DNA from: Mycobacterium sp. M26 | GTDB lineage: Bacteria; Actinomycetota; Actinomycetes; Mycobacteriales; Mycobacteriaceae | Length of the DNA: 64,000 nt | Direction of reading: 5' to 3' | Assembly: GCF_001494595.1 (NCBI RefSeq) | Contig: NZ_LN929908.1 | Coordinates: 1,215,716-1,279,715, forward strand | Shown here: in pieces, positions 52,117 to 59,805 of the stretch | Layout of the letters: each line of letters opens with the position of its first letter | Position numbering within the stretch: position 1 is the stretch's first letter | Notes under the pieces: generated by a model | Told to the model about the DNA's origin: nothing | Databases searched by the model: none | What the model saw: only the letters and a program-made list of their open reading frames with translations | Translations under genes and position numbers: made by a program

Positions 52117-52135
52117 ATGAGAATATCGTTCTCAT
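52117..52135. promoter_or_regulatory. Operator-like repeat, perfect 7-base arms
   Basis: ATGAGAATATCGTTCTCAT is a perfect inverted repeat, arms ATGAGAA/TTCTCAT and 5-base centre. It contains GAGAA-N5-TTCTC and lies 21 bases before the amidohydrolase start in the 65-base spacer after the CoA-transferase. Confidence 0.65.
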
Positions 52136-52155
52136 CAACCGAGTAGGAGGATTTC

Positions 52156-53346
52156 ATGGGGCAGCTGTCGCACCGGGTCGACGTACCGTTTCCGATTTTC
52201 GACGCGGACAATCACCTCTACGAACCGCCGGAGGCGCTGACCAAGTTTCTGCCCAAGGAGTACAAGGACTACGTCCAGTACGTGCAGGTGAACGGGCGCA
52301 CCAAGATCGCGTTGCGCGGCCAGATCAGCAACTACATCCCGAACCCGACCTTCGAGGTCGTTGCCCGCCCGGGCGCCTGGGAGGAGTACTTCAAGTACGG
52401 CAACCCCGAGGGCAAGACCAAGCGCGAACTGTTCGGCGAGCCGATGCGTGCGATCCCCGCGTTCTTCGAGCCGGCGCCGCGTCTGGAGGTCATGAACGAG
52501 CTGGGTCTGGACAAGACCCTGATGTTCCCGACGCTGGCCAGCCTGATCGAGGAGCGGCTGCGCGACGATCCGCTGGCCATCCACGTCCTGGTGCACTCGC
52601 TGAACCAGTGGCTGGACGAGGTCTGGGGCTTCAACTACCAGAACCGCATCTTCACCACCCCGGTGATCACGCTGCCGATCGTCGAAAAGGCGATCGAGGA
52701 ACTGGAGTGGGTGGTCAAGCGGGGCGCCCGCTGCATCCTGGTGCGTCCGGCGCCGGTGCCCGGCTTCCGCGGACCGCGCTCCTTCGCGCTGCCCGAGTTC
52801 GACCCGTTCTGGGAGCGGGTCGTCGAGTACGACCTGCTGGTCGGGATGCACTCCAGTGACAGTGGCTACTCGCGCTACACCTCGGAGTGGGACGGTGCGG
52901 CCGCCGAGATGCTGCCGTTCCAGACCAACGCCATGGGCATCCTCAACGAGTGGCGGCCGATCCAGGATTCGGTGGCCTCGTGGGTCATCCACGGTGCGCT
53001 CTACCGCCACCCCAAGCTGAAGGTCGCCATCGTCGAGGCCGGCTCGAAGTGGATGACCCCGCTGCTCGACGGCCTGGCCGAGGTCTTCCGCAAGGCCCCG
53101 GAAGCCTTCCCGAGCGACCCGGTCGAGATGGTCAAGAGCCGCATCCACGTCAGCCCGTTCTTCGAGGACGGCATCGACGATCTGGTCAACCTCGTCGGTG
53201 TCGACCAGGTGCTCTACGGCTCCGACTGGCCGCATCCCGAAGGCCTTGCCGAGCCGACGTACTACGTCGAGGCACTTCAGCACCTCAAGCCGGAGGATCA
53301 GGCCAAGATCATGGGCGGCAACCTGAGTCGCCTTGTCACGGTGTGA
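52156..53346 (+). CDS. Amidohydrolase family protein (decarboxylase-like)
   Basis: A 396-residue Amidohydro_2 protein; ATG after AGGAGG. IFDADNHLYEPPEAL gives the N-terminal D-x-D-x-H-type motif. GMHSSDSGYSRY and the C-terminal YGSDWPHPEGL with the catalytic aspartate are also present. It is paralogous to the protein at 45162. It overlaps the FadD start by GTGA coupling, so the two act together, perhaps a hydrolysis or decarboxylation followed by CoA activation. Operator upstream. Confidence 0.87.
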   Translation: MGQLSHRVDVPFPIFDADNHLYEPPEALTKFLPKEYKDYVQYVQVNGRTKIALRGQISNYIPNPTFEVVARPGAWEEYFKYGNPEGKTKRELFGEPMRAIPAFFEPAPRLEVMNELGLDKTLMFPTLASLIEERLRDDPLAIHVLVHSLNQWLDEVWGFNYQNRIFTTPVITLPIVEKAIEELEWVVKRGARCILVRPAPVPGFRGPRSFALPEFDPFWERVVEYDLLVGMHSSDSGYSRYTSEWDGAAAEMLPFQTNAMGILNEWRPIQDSVASWVIHGALYRHPKLKVAIVEAGSKWMTPLLDGLAEVFRKAPEAFPSDPVEMVKSRIHVSPFFEDGIDDLVNLVGVDQVLYGSDWPHPEGLAEPTYYVEALQHLKPEDQAKIMGGNLSRLVTV

Positions 53347-54803
53347 CCTTCCCAGGTCTGACGTGGCAGACCATCCCCGAGATGGTCATGAGCGCAGCGG
53401 AGGAGTTCGGCGACGCTGAAGCCGTCGTCGACGGTTCGCTGCGGCTCAGTTTCGCCGAGGTGGCCGACCGGGTGTGCCGCGCGGCGGGAGCGTTCGCGAG
53501 GTTGGGCGTCGAGAAGGGCGATCGGATCGCCATCTGGGCGCCCAACTCCGCGCACTGGATGATCGCGGCCTTCGGCGTCCTCACCGCGGGCGGCGTGGTG
53601 GTCCCGGTGAGCACCCGCTACAAGTCCGGCGAGGCCGGCGACATCATCACCCGTAGCGGTGCCAAGGCCATCCTGATCGACACCGCCTTCCTCACCGAGG
53701 TCCTGGGGTCGCAGGTCACCACCCCGCCGGGCGTGCCGACGGTGGAGATCGCCGGTGGCTTCCTCGACGACGGCACGCCGCTGCACCGTACGGTCAGCGG
53801 CAACGACATCGCCGACATCATCTACACCTCCGGGACCACCGGGCGCCCCAAGGGCGTGATGATGAACCACCTGCAGAACCTGCGGATGTACACCGAGTGG
53901 TGCGATCTGGCTGATCTGCGCCGCGGCGACCGGTACCTGATCGTCAACCCGTTCTTCCACACGTTCGGCTACAAGGCGGGCTGCCTGGCATCCTTCATCC
54001 GCGGTGCGACCATGCTGCCCGTCGCGGTCTTCGACGTCGACCGGGTGGTGGAACTGATTGCCGCCGAACGCATCACGATGCTGCCCGGGCCACCCACGCT
54101 GTACCACTCGCTGCTGGCCGTCGCCGACAAGAGTGCACTGGCGACTCTGCGCGCCGGGGTCACCGGTGCCGCCGACATCCCCGTCGAACTCATCCGGCGG
54201 GTGCACGAGGAACTCCCGTTCCAGACCCTGGCCACCGGCTACGGTCTCACCGAGGCCGGTACCGCCACCATGTCGCGCCCCGGCGACTCGTTCGACGACA
54301 TCGCCACCACGGCGGGCCTACCCGTCCACGATGTCGAGGTGCGACTGGCCGAGGACGCCGAGGTGCTGGTACGCGGATACAGCGTGATGCAGGGCTATTT
54401 CGATGACCCGGCCGCCACCGCCGAGGCCATCGACTCCGACGGCTGGCTGCACACCGGCGATCTGGGTGCCTTCACCGACAGCGGGCGGTTACGCATCATC
54501 GGCCGAAAGAAGGACATGTTCATCGTCGGCGGGTTCAACGCCTACCCGGCCGAGATCGAGGGCTTCCTGATGGAGCATCCCGCGGTGGCACAGGCGGCGG
54601 TGATCGGGGTGCCCGACGACCGGATGGGTCAGGTGGGTAAGGCGTTCGTGGTCCGGAAACGGGGTTCCGACGTCACTGGCGAGGAGCTGATCGCCTGGAG
54701 CCGGGATCGGATGGCAGGGTTCAAGGTGCCCAGAACCGTCGAGTTCCTCGACGCCCTGCCGCTCAACGCCACCGGCAAGGTCATGAAAGATCACCTCCGC
54801 TGA
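53343..54803 (+). CDS. Acyl-CoA synthetase (FadD3-like)
   Basis: A 486-residue AMP-forming ligase starting at a GTG inside the amidohydrolase stop. P-loop IIYTSGTTGRPKGVMMNH, core YGLTEAGTATMS, hinge RLRIIGRKKDMFIVGGFNAYPAE and C-terminal lysine region NATGKVMKDHL. The GGFN form, rather than GGEN, is shared with FadD3, the ligase for the steroid-derived HIP acid, as I recall. It may thus activate a bicyclic or short-chain acid. Last clear gene before the repeat region. Confidence 0.88.
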   Translation: MTFPGLTWQTIPEMVMSAAEEFGDAEAVVDGSLRLSFAEVADRVCRAAGAFARLGVEKGDRIAIWAPNSAHWMIAAFGVLTAGGVVVPVSTRYKSGEAGDIITRSGAKAILIDTAFLTEVLGSQVTTPPGVPTVEIAGGFLDDGTPLHRTVSGNDIADIIYTSGTTGRPKGVMMNHLQNLRMYTEWCDLADLRRGDRYLIVNPFFHTFGYKAGCLASFIRGATMLPVAVFDVDRVVELIAAERITMLPGPPTLYHSLLAVADKSALATLRAGVTGAADIPVELIRRVHEELPFQTLATGYGLTEAGTATMSRPGDSFDDIATTAGLPVHDVEVRLAEDAEVLVRGYSVMQGYFDDPAATAEAIDSDGWLHTGDLGAFTDSGRLRIIGRKKDMFIVGGFNAYPAEIEGFLMEHPAVAQAAVIGVPDDRMGQVGKAFVVRKRGSDVTGEELIAWSRDRMAGFKVPRTVEFLDALPLNATGKVMKDHLR

Positions 54804-54892
54804 CCCCCATGAACGCACCATTTCCGCAGCTAGATCCGCTGGCAACGAACCCCGCCGGCGCCCACCCTGGTATAGGATCATTTCCGCTGAGT

Positions 54893-54907
54893 GATAACGT
54901 CATTCTC
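54893..54907. promoter_or_regulatory. Operator-like repeat GATAA-N5-TTCTC
   Basis: GATAACGTCATTCTC is the reverse-complement form of the GAGAA-N5-TTATC variant seen at 6572 and 28643. It lies 264 bases before the Mas genes, beyond the 87-base repeat. Confidence 0.45.
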
Positions 54908-54930
54908 GCAGTCGAGGTTCGTCTGGGTTC

Positions 54931-55106
54931 CCGCCGGTCCCAGCCGCCTCGGCGGGCCCGTGGCGCATCGCCGACAATGAGCGGCGGTCGGCGGCCAGCG
55001 CTCAGCAGGCGCCCGTAAGCCGCCGGTCCCAGCCGCCTCGGCGGGCCCGTGGCGCATCGCCGACAATGAGCGGCGGTCGGCGGCCAGCGCTCAGCAGGCG
55101 CCCGTA
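54931..55106. repeat. 87-bp perfect direct repeat
   Basis: The 87 bases at 54931-55017 (starting CCGCCGGTCCCAGCC, ending GCGCCCGTA) recur exactly at 55020-55106, with two bases (AG) between. Each copy is GC-rich and holds short inverted repeats such as GCCGCC/GGCGGC. Exact identity means a recent duplication, or less likely an assembly fault. Confidence 0.85.
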
Positions 55107-55156
55107 CGCTGGCTGGATGCTCGGTCCAGGGAGGAGTTCAGACATGTGTAGGTGGC

Positions 55157-55879
55157 ATGGCATCTGAGGTGAACAGCAAGGGTGCGGCGGCCCCGGTGAG
55201 CCCGTCCGACGAGGCCGTCTCCGAGGTGATGGCACAGCTGGCTGAAGCCGAGGCGGCCGAGGCGCAAGCGCGCGCCGAGGCCGCGAAGGCGAAGGCGGCC
55301 GCGGCCCGCCTGCGGGGCGAGGCCGACGAACCCGAGGCCGACGAACCCGAAGCCGACGAACCCGAGGCCGAAGCCGAACCGCGGCGGCGGTTCCGGCTGC
55401 TGTGGCGCGTCATCGCGGCCGCTGTGCTCGTCGTCGGGATCGGCGCGCTGCTGACCGTGTCCGGTCTGATGATCTGGCAGCACCAGCGGGTGGAGGCGCA
55501 GCGGGCGCACAGGGCCCAGATGGTCGATGCGGCGAAAACCGGTGTGACGGCCCTGTTGTCGATCGACTACACCCGCGCCAAGGCTGACGTCCAGAAGGTC
55601 ATCGACCTGTCGACAGGCACCTTCAAGGACGATTTCACCAAGGGGGCCGAGGATTTCGTCAAGACCGCCGAGCAATCCAAGGCGGTGACGGTGGGATCGA
55701 TCAGCGCTGCCGCGCTCGAGAGCGACAACGGCGACTCGGGAGTGGTGCTGCTTGCCGCGTCATCTCAGGTGACGAATGCCAATGGGGCCAAGCAGGATCC
55801 GCGGGCGTGGCGGATGAGTGTGACGGTGACACGTGACGGGGACAAGTTGAAGATGTCGAATGTGGAGTTCGTGCCGTGA
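55157..55879 (+). CDS. Mce-associated membrane protein (Mas)
   Basis: A 240-residue single-pass protein; ATG after AGGTGGC. An Ala/Glu-rich coiled coil (about 20-55) and three EADEP repeats (about 55-69) precede a transmembrane helix at about 83-106. The C-terminal NTF2-like domain (IDYTRAKADVQKVIDLSTGTF) ends WRMSVTVTRDGDKLKMSNVEF. The architecture and ending closely match the Mas protein at 19840. It is 36 kb from the mce operon, so it may serve this or another Mce importer. Coupled to the next gene by GTGA. Confidence 0.87.
   Translation: MASEVNSKGAAAPVSPSDEAVSEVMAQLAEAEAAEAQARAEAAKAKAAAARLRGEADEPEADEPEADEPEAEAEPRRRFRLLWRVIAAAVLVVGIGALLTVSGLMIWQHQRVEAQRAHRAQMVDAAKTGVTALLSIDYTRAKADVQKVIDLSTGTFKDDFTKGAEDFVKTAEQSKAVTVGSISAAALESDNGDSGVVLLAASSQVTNANGAKQDPRAWRMSVTVTRDGDKLKMSNVEFVP
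55319..55363. repeat. Three 15-base in-frame repeats coding EADEP
   Basis: GAGGCCGACGAACCC, repeated three times (one base change in the third), encodes the acidic EADEP repeats of the Mas protein. A short minisatellite that can change copy number without loss of frame. Confidence 0.75.
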
Positions 55880-56556
55880 GCAATGACGACGAAGAGACCA
55901 AGACCGAGGACACCACGGCTGAGCAGGCCGAGGATACCAAGGACACCGAGGACACCGACGCCAAGGCCGAGGCCGAGGAGACCACGGCTGACGAGGGCGA
56001 CGAGACCGAGGCCGCAGACACGGAGGTCGCCGAGCGCTCCCCGGGGGCGGTCGGACGGGCTGCCGGCGGGCTGCGCCGACACTGGGTGGCCGCGTTGCTG
56101 ACCGTGCTGTTGGTGGCCTCCGCCGGCGCCGCGGGCGGTGTCTACTGGTGGCTCTATCGCCCGGATCAGCAGACCGGCGCCAAAGCCCAGGAGCAGGTCA
56201 ACGAGGCCGCGCGGGAAGGGACCGTGGCCCTGCTGTCCTACGCACCGGACACCCTGGACAAGGATCTGGCCAACGCCAAGTCGCACCTGACCGGTGAATT
56301 CCTCAAGTACTACAGCCAATTCACCGACCAGATCGTCGCGCCGGCCGCCAAGCAGAAAGGCGTCAAGACCGAGGCCACCGTCGCGCGGTCCGCCGTCTCG
56401 CAGATCGAACCGGACCGGGCGGTGGTGCTGGTCTTCGTCAACCAGGTGACCACCAGCAAGGACCGGCCCGATCCGGCGCTGGCCACCAGCAGCGTGATGG
56501 TCACCCTGGTCAAGGAACAGGACCGCTGGAAAATCTCCGAATTCAATCCGGTGTAA
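55876..56556 (+). CDS. Mce-associated membrane protein (Mas)
   Basis: A 226-residue single-pass protein with GTG start overlapping the previous stop. An acidic Thr/Asp/Glu-rich N-terminus (about 1-55) precedes a transmembrane helix at about 69-93. The C-terminal domain has LLSYAPDTLDKDLANAKSHL and ends VKEQDRWKISEFNPV. This is the second partner in the usual pair of Mas genes. It is likely cotranscribed with the first and with the FadD that follows 22 bases later. Confidence 0.87.
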   Translation: MSNDDEETKTEDTTAEQAEDTKDTEDTDAKAEAEETTADEGDETEAADTEVAERSPGAVGRAAGGLRRHWVAALLTVLLVASAGAAGGVYWWLYRPDQQTGAKAQEQVNEAAREGTVALLSYAPDTLDKDLANAKSHLTGEFLKYYSQFTDQIVAPAAKQKGVKTEATVARSAVSQIEPDRAVVLVFVNQVTTSKDRPDPALATSSVMVTLVKEQDRWKISEFNPV

Positions 56557-56578
56557 CGGCGGCACGAGGAGACGATCG

Positions 56579-58069
56579 ATGAGTGTTGCACTGCTGCTGG
56601 AGATGGCGGCCTCCGACGCCGACCGCGTCGGCGTGGTCTCTGACGACCAACGGCTGACCGTCGGCGAGTTGAACGCGCTGGCCGACGGCGGTGCCGGGGT
56701 GATCGCCGGGTCGGGCGCCGACAGCGTGGTCTACGTCGGCACCGGTGGCGTGATGCTGCCTCTGCTCATCTTCGCCTCGGCGCGTGCGGCACGGCCGTTC
56801 ACCCCGCTCAACTACCGGCTGTCCGGCGAGGCGCTCGCCGAACTGATCGATCGGCTGCCCAGCCCGCTGGTGGTCTTCGATGCCGAATACGCCGACGTGG
56901 TGGCCGGGGTGGGAACGGCCCGCATCGAATCGGCCGAATTCGTCGCCGCCGCCGGCCAGGCGGAGCCGGTGGCCGAGTTCCCCGACCCCGACGACGTCGC
57001 GGTGGTGCTGTTCACCTCCGGGACCACCTCGCGGCCCAAAGCCGTTGAGCTGTCCCATAACAACCTCACCAGCTATGTGACGGGCACCGTGGAGTTCGCT
57101 TCCGCCGAGCCCGGTGACGCTGCCCTGATCTGTGTGCCGCCCTACCACATCGCCGGGGTCGGTGCCGCGCTGTCCAACCTGTACGCCGGCCGAAAGATGG
57201 TGTACCTGCGCAAGTTCGACGCCAAGGAATGGCTGCGACTGGCTGCGGCCGAGGCGGTCACCAGCGCCACCGTGGTGCCCACCATGCTGGACCGCATCAT
57301 CAGCGAGCTGCAGGCCGATCCGACCCCGCTGCCCGCGCTGCGGACGCTGGCGTACGGCGGCTCCAAGGTGGGACTGCCGCTGGTGCGCACGGCCCTCGAA
57401 CTGCTACCTGACGTCGGCTTCGTCAACGCCTACGGTCTGACCGAAACCAGCTCCACCATCGCAGTTCTCACCCCCGATGACCATCGCGCCGCACACGCGG
57501 CCGACGACGAGGCCGCCCGCAAACGGCTCGGCTCCGTCGGCCAGCCGGTGCCCGGAATCGAGGTCCAGATCCGGGCCGAGGACGGCACCGTCCTGGGGCC
57601 GGAGGAAGTCGGCGAGCTGTACGTGCGCGGCGACCAGGTCTCGGGCAAGTACGCCGAGATCGGTTCGGTGCTCGACGAACACGGCTGGTTCCCCACCAAG
57701 GACGTCGCCTATCTGGATTCCGAGGGTTACCTGTTCATCGGCGGGCGTTCCGACGACACGATCATCCGCGGCGGTGAAAACATCGCCCCGGCCGAGGTGG
57801 AGGACGTCCTCGTCGAACACCCGCACGTCCACGACGTCGCCGTGGTCGGTGTCGAGGATGCCGAGTGGGGCCAGATCATGGTGGCCGTCGTCGTGCCCGT
57901 CGCCGACATCAACCCGGATCCCGAGGAACTGCGCGCCCATGTGCGCCAGCACCTTCGCGGGTCACGCACCCCGGACCGGGTGGTGTTCCGCCAGGAGCTG
58001 CCCACCACACCCACCGGCAAAGTGCTCCGCCGCCAACTGGCCGACGAACTCAAGACGCCCACCACCTAG
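56579..58069 (+). CDS. Acyl-CoA synthetase (FadD-like, AMP-forming)
   Basis: A 496-residue adenylating enzyme with ACGAGGAGA before the ATG. P-loop VLFTSGTTSRPKAVELSH, core YGLTETSSTIAV, hinge YLFIGGRSDDTIIRGGENIA and C-terminal catalytic lysine region TPTGKVLRRQL. The hinge R-S-D form differs from the R-K-D of the other two ligases. Placed after two Mas genes and before two unknown proteins, so its job may be linked to Mce import of a carboxylate. Confidence 0.9.
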   Translation: MSVALLLEMAASDADRVGVVSDDQRLTVGELNALADGGAGVIAGSGADSVVYVGTGGVMLPLLIFASARAARPFTPLNYRLSGEALAELIDRLPSPLVVFDAEYADVVAGVGTARIESAEFVAAAGQAEPVAEFPDPDDVAVVLFTSGTTSRPKAVELSHNNLTSYVTGTVEFASAEPGDAALICVPPYHIAGVGAALSNLYAGRKMVYLRKFDAKEWLRLAAAEAVTSATVVPTMLDRIISELQADPTPLPALRTLAYGGSKVGLPLVRTALELLPDVGFVNAYGLTETSSTIAVLTPDDHRAAHAADDEAARKRLGSVGQPVPGIEVQIRAEDGTVLGPEEVGELYVRGDQVSGKYAEIGSVLDEHGWFPTKDVAYLDSEGYLFIGGRSDDTIIRGGENIAPAEVEDVLVEHPHVHDVAVVGVEDAEWGQIMVAVVVPVADINPDPEELRAHVRQHLRGSRTPDRVVFRQELPTTPTGKVLRRQLADELKTPTT

Positions 58070-58086
58070 ATCCAGGGAGAACCACC

Positions 58087-58389
58087 ATGATCAAGACGGG
58101 TACCCGGCTACAGAGCCAGGTCTGTGACACCCAGGTCATCGTCGTGCGCTCGTCGGACAGCCTCGACGACCTTCGGGCCGGGGGAGTGCCGATGATCCCG
58201 CTCGACGCCGAGAAGTCCGCCGACGCCACGCTCGACCCGAACCTGGCCGGCGGCGCGGTGATGGGCAAGCGCTACGTCGACGACAGCGGAGCCGAGGTGC
58301 TGGTCACCAAGGCCGGTGCAGGCACCTTGTCGGTGGGCACCACGCCGCTGGAACAGAAGACCGCCAAGCCCCTGCCGGCCAGCGACTGA
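58087..58389 (+). CDS. Small conserved-looking protein of unknown function
   Basis: A 100-residue protein; ATG at 58087 after a GGGAGAACC site. No signal or membrane segment. It shows CDTQVIVVRSSDSLDDL, RAGGVPMIPLD and GKRYVDDSGAEVLVTKAG, short beta strands that could form a small barrel or binding domain. One cysteine. It is tightly packed between FadD and another unknown gene, which suggests a real gene with a pathway role, perhaps as an accessory or carrier protein. I do not recognise a named family. Confidence 0.7.
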   Translation: MIKTGTRLQSQVCDTQVIVVRSSDSLDDLRAGGVPMIPLDAEKSADATLDPNLAGGAVMGKRYVDDSGAEVLVTKAGAGTLSVGTTPLEQKTAKPLPASD

Positions 58390-58400
58390 CCGACCCCGCC

Positions 58401-59039
58401 ATGAGCGCCCCGGCGGACCACCAGGAGCACACCCTGGTGCTGGCCATGGACTACCGGGTGCCGGACCCTGCCAAGGTGTGGCCGGTGCTGCAGCGCAGCA
58501 CGTCCTCACTGGCCGAACTCGGGGCGCACTACGTCCTGGTCTACGTCTCCACGCGGGACCCGGGTCGGGTCATGGTCACCATCTCGCTGCGCAGCCGCGA
58601 ACCCATCCTCGAGGTGCTGCGCTCCGGACTGTTCCTGAACTGGTTCGACTCGGTGGGCCTCGACGACATTCCGGCGATCTTCGCCGGTGACACCATCGAG
58701 AAGATCGCCGTCGGAGCCTCCGACCCCGACGCCGCGCCCGGCGTCATCATGGCGACGATCGCCCGCGTCGACGATGTGCCGCGGCTGATGTCGCGGATCC
58801 GCGGGGCACTGCCCCGGTTCGCGGACGCCGGGATACGCAATCTCAGGATCTTCGGAGCCTTCGACGACGAGCACGAGGTGATGATCCTGCAGGAGGTCGA
58901 GACCGAGCAGGACGCGAGCCGCTGGATCGACCACCCGGATTCGGTGGCCGAGTGGATGGCTGGCGCCGGTGTCGGTGCCTACCCGCCGGTGTTCGTCGGC
59001 CGGCTGCAGCACATCATGCGGATCGACGAGAACGCCTGA
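58401..59039 (+). CDS. Unknown protein with two similar halves
   Basis: A 212-residue soluble protein. The halves look alike at low level: VMVTISLRSREPILEVLRSGL and GVIMATIARVDDVPRLMSRIRG each form a strand then a helix, as in dimeric alpha-beta barrel proteins. The second half ends with EVMILQEVETEQDASRWIDHP, which is like antibiotic-biosynthesis monooxygenase or EthD-type domains. No catalytic residues are recognised. It follows the small unknown gene by 11 bases. Confidence 0.7.
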   Translation: MSAPADHQEHTLVLAMDYRVPDPAKVWPVLQRSTSSLAELGAHYVLVYVSTRDPGRVMVTISLRSREPILEVLRSGLFLNWFDSVGLDDIPAIFAGDTIEKIAVGASDPDAAPGVIMATIARVDDVPRLMSRIRGALPRFADAGIRNLRIFGAFDDEHEVMILQEVETEQDASRWIDHPDSVAEWMAGAGVGAYPPVFVGRLQHIMRIDENA

Positions 59040-59048
59040 GGCTCAGCG

Positions 59049-59252
59049 ATGTTCGTCTGCCTGTGCAAGGGGGTCACCAGCCAGACGGTGGCTGAGGCGG
59101 TCGCGGCGGGCGCGACGACGACCAAACAGGTGGCCAAGGCGTGCGGCGCCGGATCGGAATGCGGGCGCTGCAAACACACCGTTCGCGCGATCATCGAAGC
59201 GGCGGCCCCGCCGGAGCCCAAGCGCCGCAGGGGTTTCCTACACCGAGGATGA
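59049..59252 (+). CDS. Bfd-like [2Fe-2S] ferredoxin
   Basis: A 67-residue protein with the BFD [2Fe-2S] domain: CLCKGVTSQTV at the N-terminus (C-x-C) and CGAGSECGRCKHTVRAII (with C-x2-C) about 30 residues later. Length fits bacterioferritin-associated ferredoxin, but no bacterioferritin is nearby. It may pass electrons in the neighbouring system or act in iron release. Its stop overlaps the region of the next start. Confidence 0.85.
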   Translation: MFVCLCKGVTSQTVAEAVAAGATTTKQVAKACGAGSECGRCKHTVRAIIEAAAPPEPKRRRGFLHRG

Positions 59253-59254
59253 CG

Positions 59255-59701
59255 ATGGACCTACAACGGATCAGCGACGAACTGGAGATCGCGTCGGTGC
59301 TGCACCGCTATGCGCGCGCCGTCGACGGTAAGGACTGGGAGCTGTGGCGCTCGCTGTTCACCGAGGACGCCCGTATCGACTACAGCTCGGTCGGAGGCGC
59401 GGTGGGCGATCGCGTCGAGGTATCGGCCTGGCTGGAACGCGGCCTCGCGCACATGCCGATGACCCAGCACTACATCACCAACATCGAAACCGAGATCGAC
59501 GGTGACACCGCCACCGTGCGGGCGATGTTCTACAACCCGATGTTGCTTCCCGGTGCAACGACGATCAGCGCCTGCGGCGGGTACTACCACCACGTGATGG
59601 TCCGCACCCCGGATGGCTGGCGCAGCGCAGACCTGCGCGAGGAGAACCTCTGGTTCGACAACCCGCCGAGCCCGCAGTTGCGGGCCGAGCTCACCGAGTA
59701 G
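59255..59701 (+). CDS. NTF2/SnoaL-like protein
   Basis: A 148-residue protein of the SnoaL-like fold. The ATG at 59255 is preferred since GAGG is at six bases; ATG at 59249 is possible. Pattern: ASVLHRYARAVDGKDWELWRSLFTEDARIDY at the start (Tyr and Asp of the active pocket, quoted as VLHRYARAVDGKDW and LFTEDARIDY), HYITNIETEIDGDTATVRAMF, and the ending GWRSADLREENLWF. Related proteins are scytalone dehydratase-like or ring hydroxylase beta-type enzymes. It ends the operon before a dormancy-type promoter. Confidence 0.82.
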   Translation: MDLQRISDELEIASVLHRYARAVDGKDWELWRSLFTEDARIDYSSVGGAVGDRVEVSAWLERGLAHMPMTQHYITNIETEIDGDTATVRAMFYNPMLLPGATTISACGGYYHHVMVRTPDGWRSADLREENLWFDNPPSPQLRAELTE

Positions 59702-59710
59702 CGGCAGCAC

Positions 59711-59739
59711 AAGTCCCCGCAGCAAGGGACTTACGTCTC
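59711..59739. promoter_or_regulatory. DosR-box-like sequence before Acg-type gene
   Basis: GGGACTTACGTCTC (59726-59739) matches the DosR consensus core GGGACTWWAGTCCC except at two positions. Just upstream, AAGTCCC (59711-59717) forms a perfect inverted repeat with GGGACTT across eight bases. It lies about 66 bases before an Acg-type gene, a family that is under DosR control in M. tuberculosis. Confidence 0.55.
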
Positions 59740-59805
59740 TGGCACCGCCGGTGCGATCTGGGCGACTGTAGTGGTAGTGAGCGACCAGAGAAGGCGGCGA
59801 GAACC

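Larger units (their letters stand above)
54804..55156. other. Spacer before Mas genes with operator and 87-bp repeat
   Basis: No gene is supported in these 353 bases. They contain the operator-like site at 54893 and a direct repeat that fills 54931-55106. The promoter of the Mas operon should be between the repeat and 55157. Confidence 0.55.

Noticed and set aside
54809..55018. Small rightward frame after the FadD
   Set aside because: It runs into the 87-base repeat, has biased Arg/Ser composition and no ribosome site or known domain.
54931..55106. CRISPR array
   Set aside because: Only two copies, adjacent with a 2-base gap and 87 bases long; there are no spacers or cas genes.
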